From contig NC_079500.1 in assembly GCF_030052815.1 (NCBI RefSeq), positions 5,912,298-5,976,297 on the forward strand: a stretch of 64,000 nucleotides of DNA, read 5' to 3'. The first letter of the stretch is position 1. Each line of letters begins with the position of its first letter. The translations under genes were made by a program, and so were the position numbers. Origin of the DNA: Hevea brasiliensis. Its lineage: Eukaryota > Streptophyta > Magnoliopsida > Malpighiales > Euphorbiaceae. The notes under the pieces are model-generated. The model was not told where the DNA came from, did no database searches, and saw only the letters and a list, made by a program, of their open reading frames with translations. Below, one piece after another: positions 26,200-36,765 of the stretch.

Positions 26200-27712
26200 A
26201 AACCACTCCACCCATAAATGCCGACTCACCGGCGGCCCATTCTGGTGACGCCCCCATCGCTACATACAAGAAGAAAAAGGCAAAAAGCATTAAGCCGCAC
26301 AAATCAACAAGCAGCGTCAAGAGGAAGTGACCCGAACCGGCCACACAACCCCACCCAGTCCCGCCCCCAATTCCTGCCGCACCTGATGTCCGCCGTGGAA
26401 TCCCAAAATCAGTGGTCAAACGCCCAGGGACATCTAAAGGTAACTTCACCATTCCCTCATCTTTGCCTACTGCTAGACATTGGGTGTTGCCTACTGCCGA
26501 AATGAAAAGAAATAAGGCAAAAGTCGAAGCTCGAAAAATGGTTCAAACTCGGTATTTGGATGTGTTTACACTTCAATCTTTGAAAATATATGATGAAATG
26601 CAGACTCTGTTGGATGCTTTAGGTTGGGTGCGATTTGCACATAAGCAGGAATTGGTTTATCCCATTCTAGTGCAGGAATTTATGGCCTCCCTGTCCACTA
26701 GTAAGCATAAGAATGACTTGGATAATGACTTGACAATCAATTTTAGATGCCTTGGTCAAGATAGGGTGCTGTCTATGGATGATTTTCACCACATATTCGG
26801 CTTTCCAACTGATGGTTTGCTCAAAATGCCTACTAGCCAAAGAGATTATAATGGGTATGAATTTTGGTAGCAAATTGCACCTTCAGCAGGTGTTTTCAAA
26901 CCGGGGCACAGTAAGGCCTCTAAGATTGCGAATCATTCCTTGAGATTGCTTCAAAGATTAATTGCAAATAAAATTTTGGGACGAGGAACTAGTGTTGGCA
27001 CAATGTCTCAATATGACTTATTCTTTTTGTGGTGTGCAAAAACTGGTAAAAAAGCTTTCCCTGGTTATTATTTTTGCCGTCATGTGATCCGCCAAACTAC
27101 TAGGGGTACTGGTAACATTGTATTTGGAGGCTTGGTCACACCCATTGCACATTATTTTGGCTTTAATCCTCAAGTTCACAAGTGTGCTGCTGTTCCAACT
27201 GGTTTGCTATTTTTGGATGGACCTCATTTGGCCAACCAAAAATTTTGTATAAAAAATGAGGCTACCCAGCTGTATGAGATTCCTGCACACCAACAGCAAC
27301 ACCACCTGGCTCTCCTACTGCAATTAGCTCCTCCTCAGCATCTGAGAAACCATCTGAGCAGCCTTTTACACAACCTCCACGCCAGGCTCCACCAGCTGCC
27401 CAACCTGCTTCATCAACAGCTTCTGGACCATCCATGGCAACCCTTCTGACATTCATGGAGAATCTCAGTGATGAGATCTACTCTTTTCGGCAAATGATGG
27501 ATGTCTCTTTTCAAACATTAAGGGATTTAGCTGATATATATTTGGATAGAAGTGCTGAAATGCAAGACGAGTTGAAAGTCATGCGAGCTAAGCTGGAGCA
27601 GATCGAAACAAACCAGGCACTGATTTTGAGTATCATCTCTCCACAGCCACCACCAAAAGCACCACCACCTCCACAAGATGGCAAGGGCAAAGGAGTTCTC
27701 ATACCTGACTGA
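26200..27712 (+). pseudogene. Athila extra ORF (ORF-1-like, 3' of pol)
   Basis: A second coding region after integrase, as in many Athila elements, resembling the Athila ORF-1 protein family of unknown function. A Pro/Lys-rich N-terminus (near 26260-26450, with a stop near 26329) leads into RYLDVFTLQSLKIYDEMQTL, FMASLSTSKH, LSMDDFHHIFGFPTDGL, then a TAG at 26868. It continues in frame with ANKILGRGTSVGTMSQYDLF, YYFCRHVIRQTTRGTGNIVF and GGLVTPIAHYFGFNP. The frame shifts near 27270. A C-terminal segment from 27434 to 27712 looks coiled-coil and ends in a Pro-rich tail. There is no obvious transmembrane segment, so an envelope role is not supported. Confidence 0.7.
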
Positions 27713-29579
27713 CCAGCTTTTATTCTCCATTTACATTTCATGTCTTTAATTTCGTTGCTTAATTAATTAGTATTTTGAACTTGTTTAGTTAATATTTTGC
27801 TTGTGTTGTTTTTCTTTTACTTGAACCATTTACTTATTCAGTTTTTTTTTTTTAGTTCCTCATAAAGTACATTTTTCTTTTGAATCTTTAGTACTTTGCT
27901 CACTTGCTTTGATTTGCTACTTCGGATTTACACTTGATGGCTATACTTTTGAGCTTAACCTCTCTATTTCAACTTTTTGAGTTTAATTGATTTAATGGAT
28001 TCCATTGCACTGTTTCTTTTGCAATGAGTGCAGCAGCTGTCCAAATTTTATTTAATTATATTGGCTGCACTTCAATGAGGTAACAATTCTCATCTCAGCT
28101 TGTGTCACTTTTAACACAAGTTGTGCTATCGCTTATGCAACAGGGTAATAATTCTTTATGCACATATGAGCCACCCATTTTCTGCACATATAGCCAAATT
28201 ATCCCTTTCCTTGCAATCTTTTAACATTGAGGACAATGTTCATTCTGAGTATGGGGGAGAGGGTAAATTTTTTGCAAAAATTATTTTTCCTTTTTCACTT
28301 GCATATAGTGACATACTCATTCATTACTTCATACTTGTACATATTCACATATATACACTGCATATAGCTTCATATACTTAGTTATGCATACTTAGTTACA
28401 TATAGGTTGACTATACATTTATACACTCATGCATTTCATTTATTCATTTAAAATTTTTGAATTTTTAAACCAGTCTTTGGATTCCATAAGCCACTTATTC
28501 AAGCAATCCAACTTGCCTTTAGATGGTTAGTGGAATGAAAGTTTCAGCTGGGTACAAAGTCTTAAGCATTATTCTTTCTCTTACTTAATAGCTGAAAATT
28601 AATATATTTATCTAGGTATGCAGATTCGGATTAGTTATTTTGAGTTTTGAGTGTCTGAATAAGCCTTTAAGGAAGAAAATGGTCATTGTCGTCTCACCAT
28701 TCCTAGAACAAGCATCTTAAATCTTTCAAAGTGAAATTTTTAACTTGCATTTGATAAGAATGTGATTTAGGCATTTCTTCATATTTTAAACCTCACATTT
28801 AGCCTTAACCTACCTTAATTTCATTTCAACCCTTACAAACCCCCTTGAACCTTAATTCCCTAATTTCTTTGGAACCCAAATCATTTACCTAGCCATAAAA
28901 CCTAAACACTACCACCTATTTATGAGAATAATATTTTAGCAATTAAGTGCATAAAAAAAATAAATAAATAAAAAAATAATAATGATATATATATAAAAAA
29001 AAAACTTGGAGGATTGAAACATCTTAAAAAGTGCTAGAGTAATTGTGAAAAGTTTATAAAAAAAAAAAAAAAATTAGATGCACTTTGACTTTCATGATTA
29101 ATATTATTCTTATATTTTGTTTTCCTTATTCCCTTTCTTTGTTAACCACAATTTTACCCTATTTGACCACATTACAACCCTTAAAAAGACCTAATGATTC
29201 TTTGAAAAATGCTTGTTACATTAGTAGAGTTAGATCTTTTATGCTTGCATATGGGTTTGGCAATATAATCTTCCATACATTACTCACCATCTATTTGAGA
29301 CACATTGGCTATCTATTTCATTTAGGTTTGCTTTGGCACAATTGACTCTTGTAGCTGGTTGGTATTTGTTGCTTGGGTTAATTTGTTAATTCTTAGCTAT
29401 TTTGTAATTGTTGAGAGTGATTGCTTCATTCTTTGTGCTTCGCTGGTGGGAACTTGGAATGTTGGTGGCTAGGGGTAAGTTGGTGGTTTGGATTAGTGAT
29501 TTTTGAGTTTTCAAAGACTGATTCTATTCCCTTCCAAATGAGTTTTAATGAAATTTTGCTTGGGGACAAGCAAGAGTTT
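27713..29579 (+). other. Athila 3' non-coding spacer
   Basis: No gene. It holds an A-rich low-complexity stretch at 28946-29070, a second polypurine-like tract at 28247-28264, and ggggacaagcaagagtttga just before the main polypurine tract. Confidence 0.7.
28247..28264 (+). promoter_or_regulatory. Internal polypurine tract-like sequence
   Basis: gagtatgggggagagggt repeats the core of the 3' polypurine tract (gagtatgggggaatt at 29580) about 1.3 kb upstream of it. It could act as a second plus-strand primer or be left from a duplication. Confidence 0.35.
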
Positions 29580-29594
29580 GAGTATGGGGGAATT
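29580..29594 (+). promoter_or_regulatory. Polypurine tract of Athila
   Basis: gagtatgggggaatt lies directly before the 3' LTR start TGATGC, the expected plus-strand primer position. Confidence 0.75.
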
Positions 29595-31086
29595 TGATGC
29601 ATGCATTTTATATCATCATTTAGGGATAATTTTTTGCACACAATTTACCCTTGTTCATATTATTATTATAGATATTAACATATATTTAGTCAATTTTATA
29701 ATTTTCACGCTTCTTAGTTTAATTTTTGAAATTTATTTGTTTTGTAGGTTAAATTTAGAGAAATTTGGTGTATTTTGATCAGAGTAGCCATTTGGAGGAG
29801 ATTAAAGTTGAATTGCAAAAATTTTTGAAGTTGAGTAAAAAATGGCTGAGAGTTACACAACCTGCAGCACAACCGATTTAGCTTATGTTGCAGGTTGTGT
29901 CGATCGTCAGATATTCAGGCCGAGAGTTACACAACCTGCGACACAACCCGCGACATAACCGATTCAGCTTATGTCGTTTTTACTGGAAATGGCTGACGTG
30001 GCATTTTCGTTACTCTGATTTTATACCTCACTTTCTCTAGAACCTTCCACCTTTTTACCCATTCTAGGGCAGACCCCTAACCCATATAAAGTCTCCTTTA
30101 TCATTTTCTTTCCATAAGGAGGAAGAGAGGCATTTTTGGCAAGAAAAGAAAGAGAGAAAGAGGGAGCACGTGAAGCCATTTTCTGCAGCAGCAGAGGCGT
30201 TCTGCACTCATCCAGCAGCAGATTCTTCTGCGTTTTTCTGGGTTTTTCTATTCCTTAACTTAGATTTCCATTATTTCTTCATTTATACATTTGGGTTTGT
30301 TTAGAAACTATGATTAGTGAGTAGTTGTTTGAGATTCTAGAGATGGGTTTGTAAATATTGTTTTGTATTGTGGTTTTGAACTGATTTAGCCATTTAAATG
30401 AGGATTGTTACATTTTGATTTATTGCTTGTGTGCTTATTGCCTTGCTTGATGAATGGGCCCTCATTAAGTTAAGCTTTAATCCTTAATAGATGGACTGAA
30501 AAGTGAATATTTGGGATAGATAATCTTGCAATAAACTTGGTTTTCTTGGTGTTAGAGATAAGCTAAGAGAATTAAGGGGACTTTCCAAAATCAATTAGAG
30601 CTTTAATTGGGTTTTTGTTAGGTTTGAAATACCGTGAAAACAGGGTTTGATTTAATGAAAACCAACTTTGAAATGCTTGAAAAAGGTTTCAAAAATTTAA
30701 GAATTGATTTCCCTCAAAATTGCAATTCACATGTGTTTGGCTAAATTAGGGGTAAACCACATGCAAACAATATGGAAAATCCAATCTCTAGAATCACTTT
30801 AATTTTTATTGAATTTAGATTTAATTCCTCCAAATTTCATAAATAGCAAATTTCAATTTAAATCTTAGTAATCTAGTTTAATTAATTTAGTTAATTGTTT
30901 GATTTAGTTTAAATTCCTCAAATACAAATTTTAATTTCAAATTTCATTTTTTAATATCTTTAAATTTTGTCATTCTAATTAGCTTATCCTTTTATTTCCA
31001 ATTTAAGCACAATTCCTTGTGGGATCGATATCATTTTTTTAAAACTATACTACTGTGACCCGTGCACTTGCAGATTACACACATCT
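29595..31086 (+). repeat. 3' LTR of the Athila element
   Basis: 1492 bases, near-identical to 17407-18935. The length difference of 37 bases equals the doubled segment in the 5' LTR. The final dozen bases differ from the 5' LTR (acacacatct against atactaacca). Target duplication GTCTC follows. Confidence 0.9.
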
Positions 31087-31091
31087 GTCTC

Positions 31092-31482
31092 TTAGCGCTT
31101 GAAAAGGAACACAAGGGGCGCAAACTATGTGTATTTAGGGGTGTAGTGGGAAATTATAGTTACAAGTATTGGTACCCATAATTTTTTAGGGGTGCATGTT
31201 GCTAAGAAATTGCGATGTGATGTAGAACCAATAAGTGGTGTCTCAATTGAAGTGGCTAATGGACAGAATATGCAGTGCCATGCTAAGTGTACATCTTTCA
31301 AATGGCAGATGAAAAATCATCATTTTGACGCTGAGGTTTTTATCTTACCTCTTGACAATTATGACTTGATTCTCAAAGCGCAGTGGCTGGAAACTCTTGG
31401 TGAGATTATATGAAATTTTAAGACATTGGAAATGAAGTTTCAACTTGGGCATAGAACTTGTATCCTACGGGGGGGAGTACCT
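31092..31482 (+). pseudogene. Protease remnant of the outer LTR element
   Basis: Continuation of the outer gag frame after the Athila insertion. THNFLGVHVAKKLRCDVEPI and DAEVFILPLDNYDLILKAQW match the retroviral-type aspartic protease region of Ty3/gypsy elements. The active-site triad before THNFL is altered (TSIGT where DTGST is expected), and there are stops at 31125-31150 and 31411. No reverse transcriptase follows; the 3' LTR comes within 400 bases. Confidence 0.75.
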
Positions 31483-31816
31483 TGGCACATTGCAATTAAT
31501 TAATGACTGAAGTGGTGTGATGTATTGTGACAAGGAGAGAAATAACATTCTCAATGTTTGAAGAATTTTGATTGGCTAAGGCAATTAGGACGCTGGAAGA
31601 AAGAGAGGGAGTCATTATGCTGAGTTGAAACCGTTATTAAGTTTGTTGTATTTCTGTTACTTTGTTATATTCATTTGCATATAAATACTTGTATTTCCAT
31701 AATTGTAATTCATTGAATGAGATCATGACAGTTTCTTCTCTCTGAATTCTTATCTGTGCTTCTCCTCTTTCTTTATTTCTTTTCTTTTACAAATTCTAAA
31801 ACTCTGGCTCATAACA
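31483..31816 (+). repeat. 3' LTR of the gag-protease element
   Basis: 334 bases, TGGCAC to ATAACA, matching 15949-16267. It is followed by CATTA and then host sequence tcttaaccc. Confidence 0.8.
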
Positions 31817-31821
31817 CATTA

Positions 31822-33144
31822 TCTTAACCCCTGGAAAGAAAACAATTACCTTTCAAATCTTCATAATTCCATATTTTCAATAACAAAGACACTCTAATTC
31901 TCATATAAGTTGGAATCATACACGTCCTGCCCAATACGCTCTAATTTACAAACATTTATTCAAGACCAAGTCCTAAGTACAAAGTTTTATATAATCACAA
32001 TAGCATCCTATAGATATCCAAAAGGCAAAACTTTAGATCACGGGTATCCGAAAAGGGGAACTGACATGAAATTCTCCACTTCTTGTGCCTCCTTAACTCT
32101 CTTCTCATACTCAGCTTCCTCTTCTTCTTCTTCTTCAGCCTCTCTGTCATTTTCCTTCTCAACATTATCTTCTTCTCCTCCCCAACCAAAGGCTCCAATA
32201 GATCGAGATACTGGAGGAGGAATTTTGGCCTCTTCCACAATCTTCATGATTTCTTCATCAGTTTGCAAGGAAAACATAACTGCTTAACAGAATATATGCG
32301 AATAACAAAAAATAATAAAAGAACGCAAACGGCTGAGAATAATTTGCAATAATAATAATAATAATGATAAATAAATAAATTTTCTATTTCTCAATGGAAA
32401 AGGGTGGTATCCTTGTTTCCACTGTTCAAGCTAGTAAGCCTTGACTCATGATACACCATACAACCCCTACTCTAATCACCTCTCTCATAACAAGCAACAG
32501 CAACCATGAGCACGCCTACTTGGCCCCTTCTTCTTTGTAAGACTTTCTTGCTTTCCATTATATTAATCTGTCAATTAAAATGATAATATATATATATTAA
32601 AGTGTTGCAGCTCACATATGAATACTTAAAACACTTAAATGAACAGGAAAAGAATACCACCAATAGCTATCATCTATAAAATTAAAAGTAAGAGGGCAGG
32701 TAGTTCTCCAGTGCATTTGATCCTCATGGGAAAAAAATTTCAGACTTGTATACTAAATTATAGGCAGAAGAGCAACAAAGGGAAGCAGAAATCTACAAAT
32801 ATAATCTATTTTGAAAATTCATCATGACAAAATAACAATAAATTGATACACACTTGCTTAAAAGACAACTACCAATTCACTCTGTCAATTCATTAATATT
32901 CTTAGGAAAGTTCAACCACACATACCCTGGATGGATTTGCAACAATAATGATAGAAAGGACACGTCTGCGATCTTGAGAAATGTGCGAACAGCCATTATT
33001 CTCTGCAGAACAATAGGGAAATTATAGTTGCTGAAAACAGAGAATTTTCTCAATGAAAGGAAGATAAAAACGGAGAATAATTACATCGATAGTTTTTTCT
33101 TTTTTTTTTTTGTTTTTGAAATTCTTTGGGTCCTCTTGATCTTC
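31822..33144 (-). pseudogene. Unit 3 SnRK2 relic (exon 9 part, intron 8, exon 8 remnant)
   Basis: Exon 9 remains only as its second half (about 32064-32273), encoding [32 protein letters not shown] and an acidic tail, the SnRK2 C-terminal region. The normal stop is lost. At gcaaggaaaa (about 32274) it jumps into intron 8 (cataactgcttaacag), deleting the exon start; both ends share aggaaaa. Intron 8 sequence runs to about 32930. Exon 8 follows as a remnant (about 32931-33005) with an internal ~26-base loss (gtgcgaacagcc). A trace of exon 7 (ctttgggtcctcttgatcttc at 33123-33143) is then fused to ubiquitin. It cannot make a kinase. Confidence 0.85.
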
Positions 33145-33590
<446 letters not shown>

Positions 33591-34026
33591 ATTGGAGATT
33601 TATCAAGGAAAATAAAACGCTTTTCTGAACAACAGATGATTTTGATTGATGAGATAGGAAGGGAAGAAGTGAGTTTGTAAAGAGAAGCGCAGGAAAGGAG
33701 TGGCACTAATTTTGCAAATTATAGATTACGCTTACTCTACGTACTCTTCATGGTGTTTACTATTAATAATTTATAAAAAGATTTATTTTTAATTTAAAAA
33801 AATAAAAGATTTAATTTTTATGTAAGTTTAATAAATACCAAATTTTAATGCTCAGGTATACCCAATAAGTCCTTGATACCAAATTTTCATATGCATTTGG
33901 CTATTACTAAGGCAACAAAAGCATACAAAAGGCCATTAATTCCCTCCTAGAGTAGCCAATTACAAAGATTCAACACTACTTATTTTCGTTTATTCTCTGG
34001 CCATGCTGATACTAAATTGCTGTGCC
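33591..34026. other. Spacer between ubiquitin relic and B3 copy C
   Basis: Collinear with 55801-56333 in unit 4 (shared aggaaaggagtggcactaat and caggtatacccaa). No gene is seen. Confidence 0.6.
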
Positions 34027-34377
34027 TCAAAGTACATCGGTCCAAATATCCTTCCCCAAGAGCCTGATTTTCTTCTGAACCTTAATCGTGAACTGAGTTC
34101 TAGCATCTTGATCCTCCTCTTGAAGGAGAGTAATCTTGTCACCAACTTTCAGCCTCTCACGCCGAACAAAATGAAGCCAGCCCTTTGTAAGCACAGGTTT
34201 ATCATACTCACCTGTCTTCCTTTTGGTGCAGCGGAACTCCATCTTCTGGTTCTTGTACTTGAACTTCAAATCAACAAAATGAGACGTCCCGTTGAAGCGT
34301 GGAAGAAGAAGACCCCTAAAAAAATGTGTTGGGACAGCCAATCTGCAGGCAACATCGGTACGTGTCAGCTTCTTCAT
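34027..34377 (-). CDS. Small B3-domain protein, copy C
   Basis: 116 residues, intact, starting MKKLTRTDVACRLAVPTHFF and ending LLGKDIWTDVL. It keeps the B3 pattern: LLLPRFNGTSHFVDLKFKYK, FRCTKRKTGEYDKPVLTKGW, RERLKVGDKITLLQEEDQD. It differs from copy A by a scatter of replacements and one extra residue in the GTSHFVD loop, a feature shared with copy D, so C and D are the closer pair. TATAAATTAG lies about 70 bases upstream. The reading frame survives although the ubiquitin and SnRK2 parts of the same unit are destroyed, which suggests selection on this gene, or too little time for decay. Confidence 0.72.
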   Translation of the reverse strand: MKKLTRTDVACRLAVPTHFFRGLLLPRFNGTSHFVDLKFKYKNQKMEFRCTKRKTGEYDKPVLTKGWLHFVRRERLKVGDKITLLQEEDQDARTQFTIKVQKKIRLLGKDIWTDVL

Positions 34378-34541
34378 TGCTTCTCTGGAACTTAGCTTCA
34401 GTCACTGATTTCTTGCTCTCAAGTCTAGCTGTAGTCTCCCCTAATTTATAGAACTTATCTAGCAAGAAAAGAAGAATTGGTCAAGAGTTATAAAAAATTC
34501 GACCTAATGGATTGCTATGCTCTGCTTTTGTAGAAATAGAA

Positions 34542-34569
34542 ATATATATATATATATATATATATATAA
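34542..34569. repeat. (AT)n microsatellite
   Basis: About 28 bases of TA dinucleotides upstream of B3 copy C. Confidence 0.9.
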
Positions 34570-34623
34570 GTTTTTAAAGTATAAATTTATTAAATTTTTT
34601 ATTTAATTAAACTAATAAAAAGT

Positions 34624-34875
34624 ATTCTCTCCATCCCACATAGACTTAATTCTATGTTCATATAGATTAAAAAATTGTAGTTAATATAGTTAAAGCAATA
34701 AATTTTGTTTATTTTCTTTTTTTTTTTCTTTAAAACATCATCAACTCATATTATTATATTAAAAATTAAATAATTTATATTATTAAATAAATTTTATTTA
34801 AAATGAAAATTAATTTATAGTTAATGATAAATAAAAAGAAAAAGAAAATAAATCTATTTGGCGAGATGGAGGAAT
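34624..34875. mobile_element. Stowaway-like MITE candidate
   Basis: The left end attctctccatcccacatag matches the inverted right end (attcctccatctcgccaaat), an imperfect terminal inverted repeat with the CTCCATCC core seen in Tc1/mariner-type Stowaway MITEs. The ~250-base interior is AT-rich with no coding. The flanking TA duplication is not clear. Confidence 0.5.
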
Positions 34876-34979
34876 CAACTATTCCGGCATATAAAAACAA
34901 ATAAATGGGTTGGACCTACAAACTTAGTGCTTCACTAAGTACCAACAAATTTTTATTTTTCCCGTGCTCTCCCCAAGGA

Positions 34980-35230
34980 TGTCGTTGATATCAAAACTTT
35001 CTTTGAACTTTGTCTTGAGGCTTGATATCAAAAGTTTCCTCGAAATTTGTCTTTAGGCTTGATATCAAAAGTTTCTTTTAAATTTGTCTTTAGGGTTGAT
35101 ATCAAAAGTTTCTTTGAACTTTTCCTTTAGGCTTGATATCAAACTTTCTTTGCACTCTCCCTTTTAGTTTGATAAGAAAACTTTCTTTAAATATTGATAT
35201 CAAAACTTTCTTTGCACTTTGTGTTTGGTA
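34980..35230. repeat. Minisatellite, 37-bp unit
   Basis: gatatcaaaa recurs at 34987, 35024, 35061, 35098 and 35135, exactly 37 bases apart, with units like ggcttgatatcaaaagtttc plus tttgaactttgtctt. Shorter, diverged units follow to about 35290. Confidence 0.9.
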
Positions 35231-35431
35231 TTTATACCAAACTTTCTTTAAATATTGATAACAAACTTTTGACATTGATATTCCACATGGTGGCTATGGA
35301 ATCAAAGACACTTTTTAACTAGATGATCCATGCCTGATAAAATAGATTATTCATTTACATGGAATTCATTCGAAACAAATTAATAGTTTAGGACCCAGCA
35401 ATTTTGATATAAATGTGCACAATATCAAAAC

Positions 35432-35432
<1 letters not shown>

Positions 35433-35520
<88 letters not shown>
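35433..35520. repeat. (AT)n microsatellite
   Basis: About 88 bases of AT dinucleotides. Confidence 0.95.
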
Positions 35521-35523
<3 letters not shown>

Positions 35524-36229
35524 AACAAAGAAATTGATTCAACAAAAAGAAAGAGTAGCTATGCAGTAGGGGCTTCAGTGTGAGATTGGCTTTGAGAAGG
35601 GATGTAAAGGAGATAAATTTCATGATAAATTTGAACTAAATAGAGTCTTAAATTCTTTTGTAATTATTAGAATTATCTGTCATGTCGAGAATTTTGTTAT
35701 TGTTAGATTTATGATTTGTGAGCCAAAAAAAATATTGATTGTAATTATTTTTTAAATAATAAATTATTTATTGAATAAATTTTTACCAAATCACTTTAAA
35801 TTTTGTATATCTTGATTTGTGGAGTTATTTTCATAAGAGATTAAAAAATATTTGCTTTGCCATGCCTACTATATTTGCTAATCTCATTGGTAACTTTTAT
35901 ATAATTAGCTTAAAATGTATATATAAAAAAATCCCATGCATATAATAGTTCATGTTTTATTAAAATATTCTAAAAAGTGCAACTCAAATATTAGAACAAA
36001 AATATTTCTCTCCAACCAATTCATAATTTTGGATCATTAATCTTATGTAATGATATCTAAATATCTAATGAAAGCTTGTCTTTATGTTTAGTACACGCTT
36101 TTAAACAAGGAACAGAGACAACTGCGGAGAAGGGGAAAAGAAAATAAAAGGAGAGAGATGACTAAATGGAAGTATGCTTCCAATTATACCAACTAAATTT
36201 CATTATCTAGACTATTAACTGGTGGAGGT
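35521..36229. other. AT-rich spacer
   Basis: No gene or element identified. Confidence 0.4.
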
Positions 36230-36465
36230 TTTTGAAGGTATTTGAAGATTTTAGAAAAAAAAAAAAAAATTCTTATTAATCCATCAATTTGGTGAATTGA
36301 AAAATCAATTTGGTGAATTGAAAAATCAAGACTTTAGAAGATTTTCAAAAACAATAAAAATATTATTTTAAAAGACAGAGAGTTTCTCCAAACATAAATA
36401 CATAATTTTAAAACCTTACAAAACCTTTCAAAACTTTATAAAGCCTCCCCCGAACATAGTGTTAA
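36230..36465. mobile_element. Possible MITE
   Basis: The left end (ggtggaggtttttgaaggta) and the inverted right end (gggggaggctttataaagtt) are similar, and the interior is AT-rich with a tandem 21-base repeat (caatttggtgaattgaaaaa). It ends exactly where unit 4 homology begins. The ends are imperfect and I see no target duplication. Confidence 0.3.
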
Positions 36466-36765
36466 AGCCAATTTATATTTTCTAAACTTCCCTTAATTTA
36501 AAGGTTGAGAAATCATCTCTCCAGTTCACTTAATTTTATGTTCATACAATTTTAATCTGCTGAAGAATTGTTTCAGAAATTACAAAATGAAGAATTTAGC
36601 AATTCCTCATAGGCAATAGTGATATAAAATGGCTAAATGCTCAACTAAACGAAGAAACCACGAAGGAGTGCCTTCAAATGTTCCTGTCGCAAATTGTGTT
36701 AATCTGCAGAATCAGCAATAAGACCCCAACAAAATGATGAAAAGGACAAGAAATAACCACCATTA
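36466..36765 (-). repeat. Unit 4 left flank, first segment
   Basis: Collinear with 15130-15430 of unit 3 (ttgagaaatcatctctccag, tctgcagaatcagc, accccaacaaaatgatga). Homology breaks near 36765. Confidence 0.75.

Larger units (their letters stand above)
17407..31086 (+). mobile_element. Athila-type Ty3/gypsy retrotransposon, nested
   Basis: A 13.7-kb element with long LTRs, 5-bp target duplication GTCTC (17402-17406 and 31087-31091), a tRNA-Asp primer site, gag, protease, RT, RNase H and integrase in that order, then an Athila-type extra ORF region and a polypurine tract. The tRNA-Asp primer, the long 3' spacer and the extra ORF identify the Athila lineage. The two LTRs are very similar: they differ by a 37-base duplication and scattered substitutions, so insertion was fairly recent. 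The coding region carries stops, frameshifts and lost catalytic residues, so this copy cannot move by itself. It lies inside the gag of the outer element. Confidence 0.95.
15949..31816 (+). mobile_element. Small gag-protease LTR element (outer), split by Athila
   Basis: LTRs at 15949-16267 and 31483-31816 are bounded by TG and ACA. Flanking target duplication is CACTA (15944-15948) and CATTA (31817-31821), one base different. A primer site resembling initiator tRNA-Met (GTATCAGAGC) follows the 5' LTR and a purine run (gggggggag) precedes the 3' LTR. Between the LTRs lie Ty3/gypsy-type gag sequence and a protease remnant. Reverse transcriptase, RNase H and integrase are absent. Without the Athila insertion the element is only about 2.2 kb, so it is probably a non-autonomous deletion derivative. 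It sits inside SnRK2-derived flank of unit 3. Confidence 0.85.

Noticed and set aside
32062..32287. Plus-strand Ser-rich open frame (also near 51858 and 60368)
   Set aside because: It is the antisense of the SnRK2 acidic C-terminus (Glu codons read as Ser/Phe/Leu).
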